From positions 1 through 5,533 of the forward strand of contig JAUWPX010000125.1 of assembly GCA_030611395.1 (NCBI GenBank): 5,533 nt of DNA. The letters run 5' to 3'. The position numbers and the translations under genes are program-made. The notes under the pieces were generated by a model. That model worked only from the letters and a program-made list of their open reading frames with translations, was not told the DNA's origin and did no database searches. Below are positions 5,056-5,533 of this stretch, in pieces. This DNA comes from Bacteroidota bacterium. Lineage in GTDB: Bacteria; Bacteroidota; Bacteroidia; Bacteroidales; VadinHA17. The stretch's first letter is position 1. Each line of letters begins with the position of its first letter.

Positions 5056-5533
5056 CTATTTTTCGCCAACCTTCAAATAAACAAACACAAATACACTATA
5101 AAAAATACTGGCAAACAAACAAACAGGGATACAATGAATAAGAGAGATTAAAGGGATTTTAATCAGTATCTCTCCCCAACTTACTCCTTGAAATATTCCC
5201 AATATTTTCCCAAAAATATATCCAACTTCCCAACTTACAATAAATGCTGCAATGTTTCCAAGCAAAACAATTACAAATAACCTTGATGTAATTGCCGGAA
5301 TTTTTATCTGACCTGCTAATCTCTTTGGTGCTCGTTTCCTTACAATAAGTTTCCCAATATAAGCACCCATCATTATAGAATGAAACCCCGTTAAAAGAAC
5401 TTTCCAGAAAGGTCCTTCCAAAACACCGCAATGGTTCCAGTTTAATAAATACCCAACAACTGCAAATATTAAGCCGTAAATACTTCCGGTAATTGTAGCA
5501 AGCCACATACCTATATGAGTAATTGTTTTTTGT
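5056..5533 (-). CDS. Uncharacterised four-helix membrane protein, N-terminus beyond right edge
   Basis: The frame ends with TAG at 5058-5056 and stays open to the window edge. An ATG at 5508 would give 150 residues, but eight further in-frame codons (QKTITHIG) precede it with no stop. The true start is therefore probably outside the window. Counting from Met at 5508, hydrophobic segments lie at about 3-23, 34-56, 74-100 and 117-146. A basic loop (VRKRAPKRLAGQIK, about 56-69) separates segments two and three and probably faces the cytoplasm. I recognise no enzyme, transporter or sensor motif, so the function is unknown. The GH32 gene begins 51 bases downstream without an obvious promoter or terminator between them, so the two probably share a transcript. 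Whether the protein has any role in fructan use cannot be told from the sequence. Confidence 0.8.
   Translation of the reverse strand, partial: QKTITHIGMWLATITGSIYGLIFAVVGYLLNWNHCGVLEGPFWKVLLTGFHSIMMGAYIGKLIVRKRAPKRLAGQIKIPAITSRLFVIVLLGNIAAFIVSWEVGYIFGKILGIFQGVSWGEILIKIPLISLIHCIPVCLFASIFYSVFVFVYLKVGEK

Noticed and set aside
5159..5506. Minus-strand 115-codon frame overlapping the membrane protein gene.
   Set aside because: Its composition is cysteine- and asparagine-rich and unlike a folded protein, while the overlapping frame has clean transmembrane segments and is open to the edge.

Overview
The window looks like chromosomal DNA of a Bacteroidota bacterium, probably a Bacteroidales/Marinilabiliales-type polysaccharide degrader. 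The sequence is AT-rich and intergenic stretches lack Shine-Dalgarno motifs. Several genes are preceded by candidate Bacteroidota promoters (TAnnTTTG octamers). The protein families are typical of the phylum: a GH32 enzyme with what looks like the Bacteroidota-specific N-terminal domain, a carboxypeptidase-regulatory-like (CarboxypepD_reg-like) secreted protein, and an NTF2-like lipoprotein. The genus cannot be named from the sequence.

All six genes lie on the minus strand, so transcription runs from high to low coordinates. In that order they are: (1) an uncharacterised four-helix membrane protein, cut by the right edge (5056-5533); (2) a secreted GH32 beta-fructosidase (3373-5004), only 51 bases downstream and probably in the same transcript; (3) a small NTF2/DUF4440-like lipoprotein with an acidic tail (2712-3224); (4) a secreted carboxypeptidase-regulatory-like protein of about 407 residues (1308-2531); (5) a TetR/AcrR repressor with a GTG start (542-1072); (6) a small secreted protein of unknown function, cut by the left edge (1-283).

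After the membrane protein/GH32 pair, the genes are separated by roughly 150 to 260 bases and look like separate transcription units. No noncoding stretch exceeds 300 bases. The gap at 284-541 holds a candidate promoter for the small secreted protein, with a perfect 16-bp palindrome just inside the predicted transcript and further inverted repeats around it. This is a plausible operator for the TetR protein encoded just upstream. The gap at 1073-1307 holds a candidate tetR promoter, one copy of a diverged dispersed repeat, and a GC-rich islet with a strong hairpin just past the stop of the gene before it. The second repeat copy sits in 3225-3372, behind the GH32 gene.

Functionally, the GH32 enzyme would release fructose from fructans or sucrose outside the cytoplasm. 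No SusC/SusD pair, fructokinase or transporter is visible, so a complete fructan utilisation locus is not shown here. I found no tRNA, rRNA, CRISPR array, transposase or convincing defence system. The items most worth a second look are the palindrome cluster, the dispersed repeat pair and the hairpin islet.
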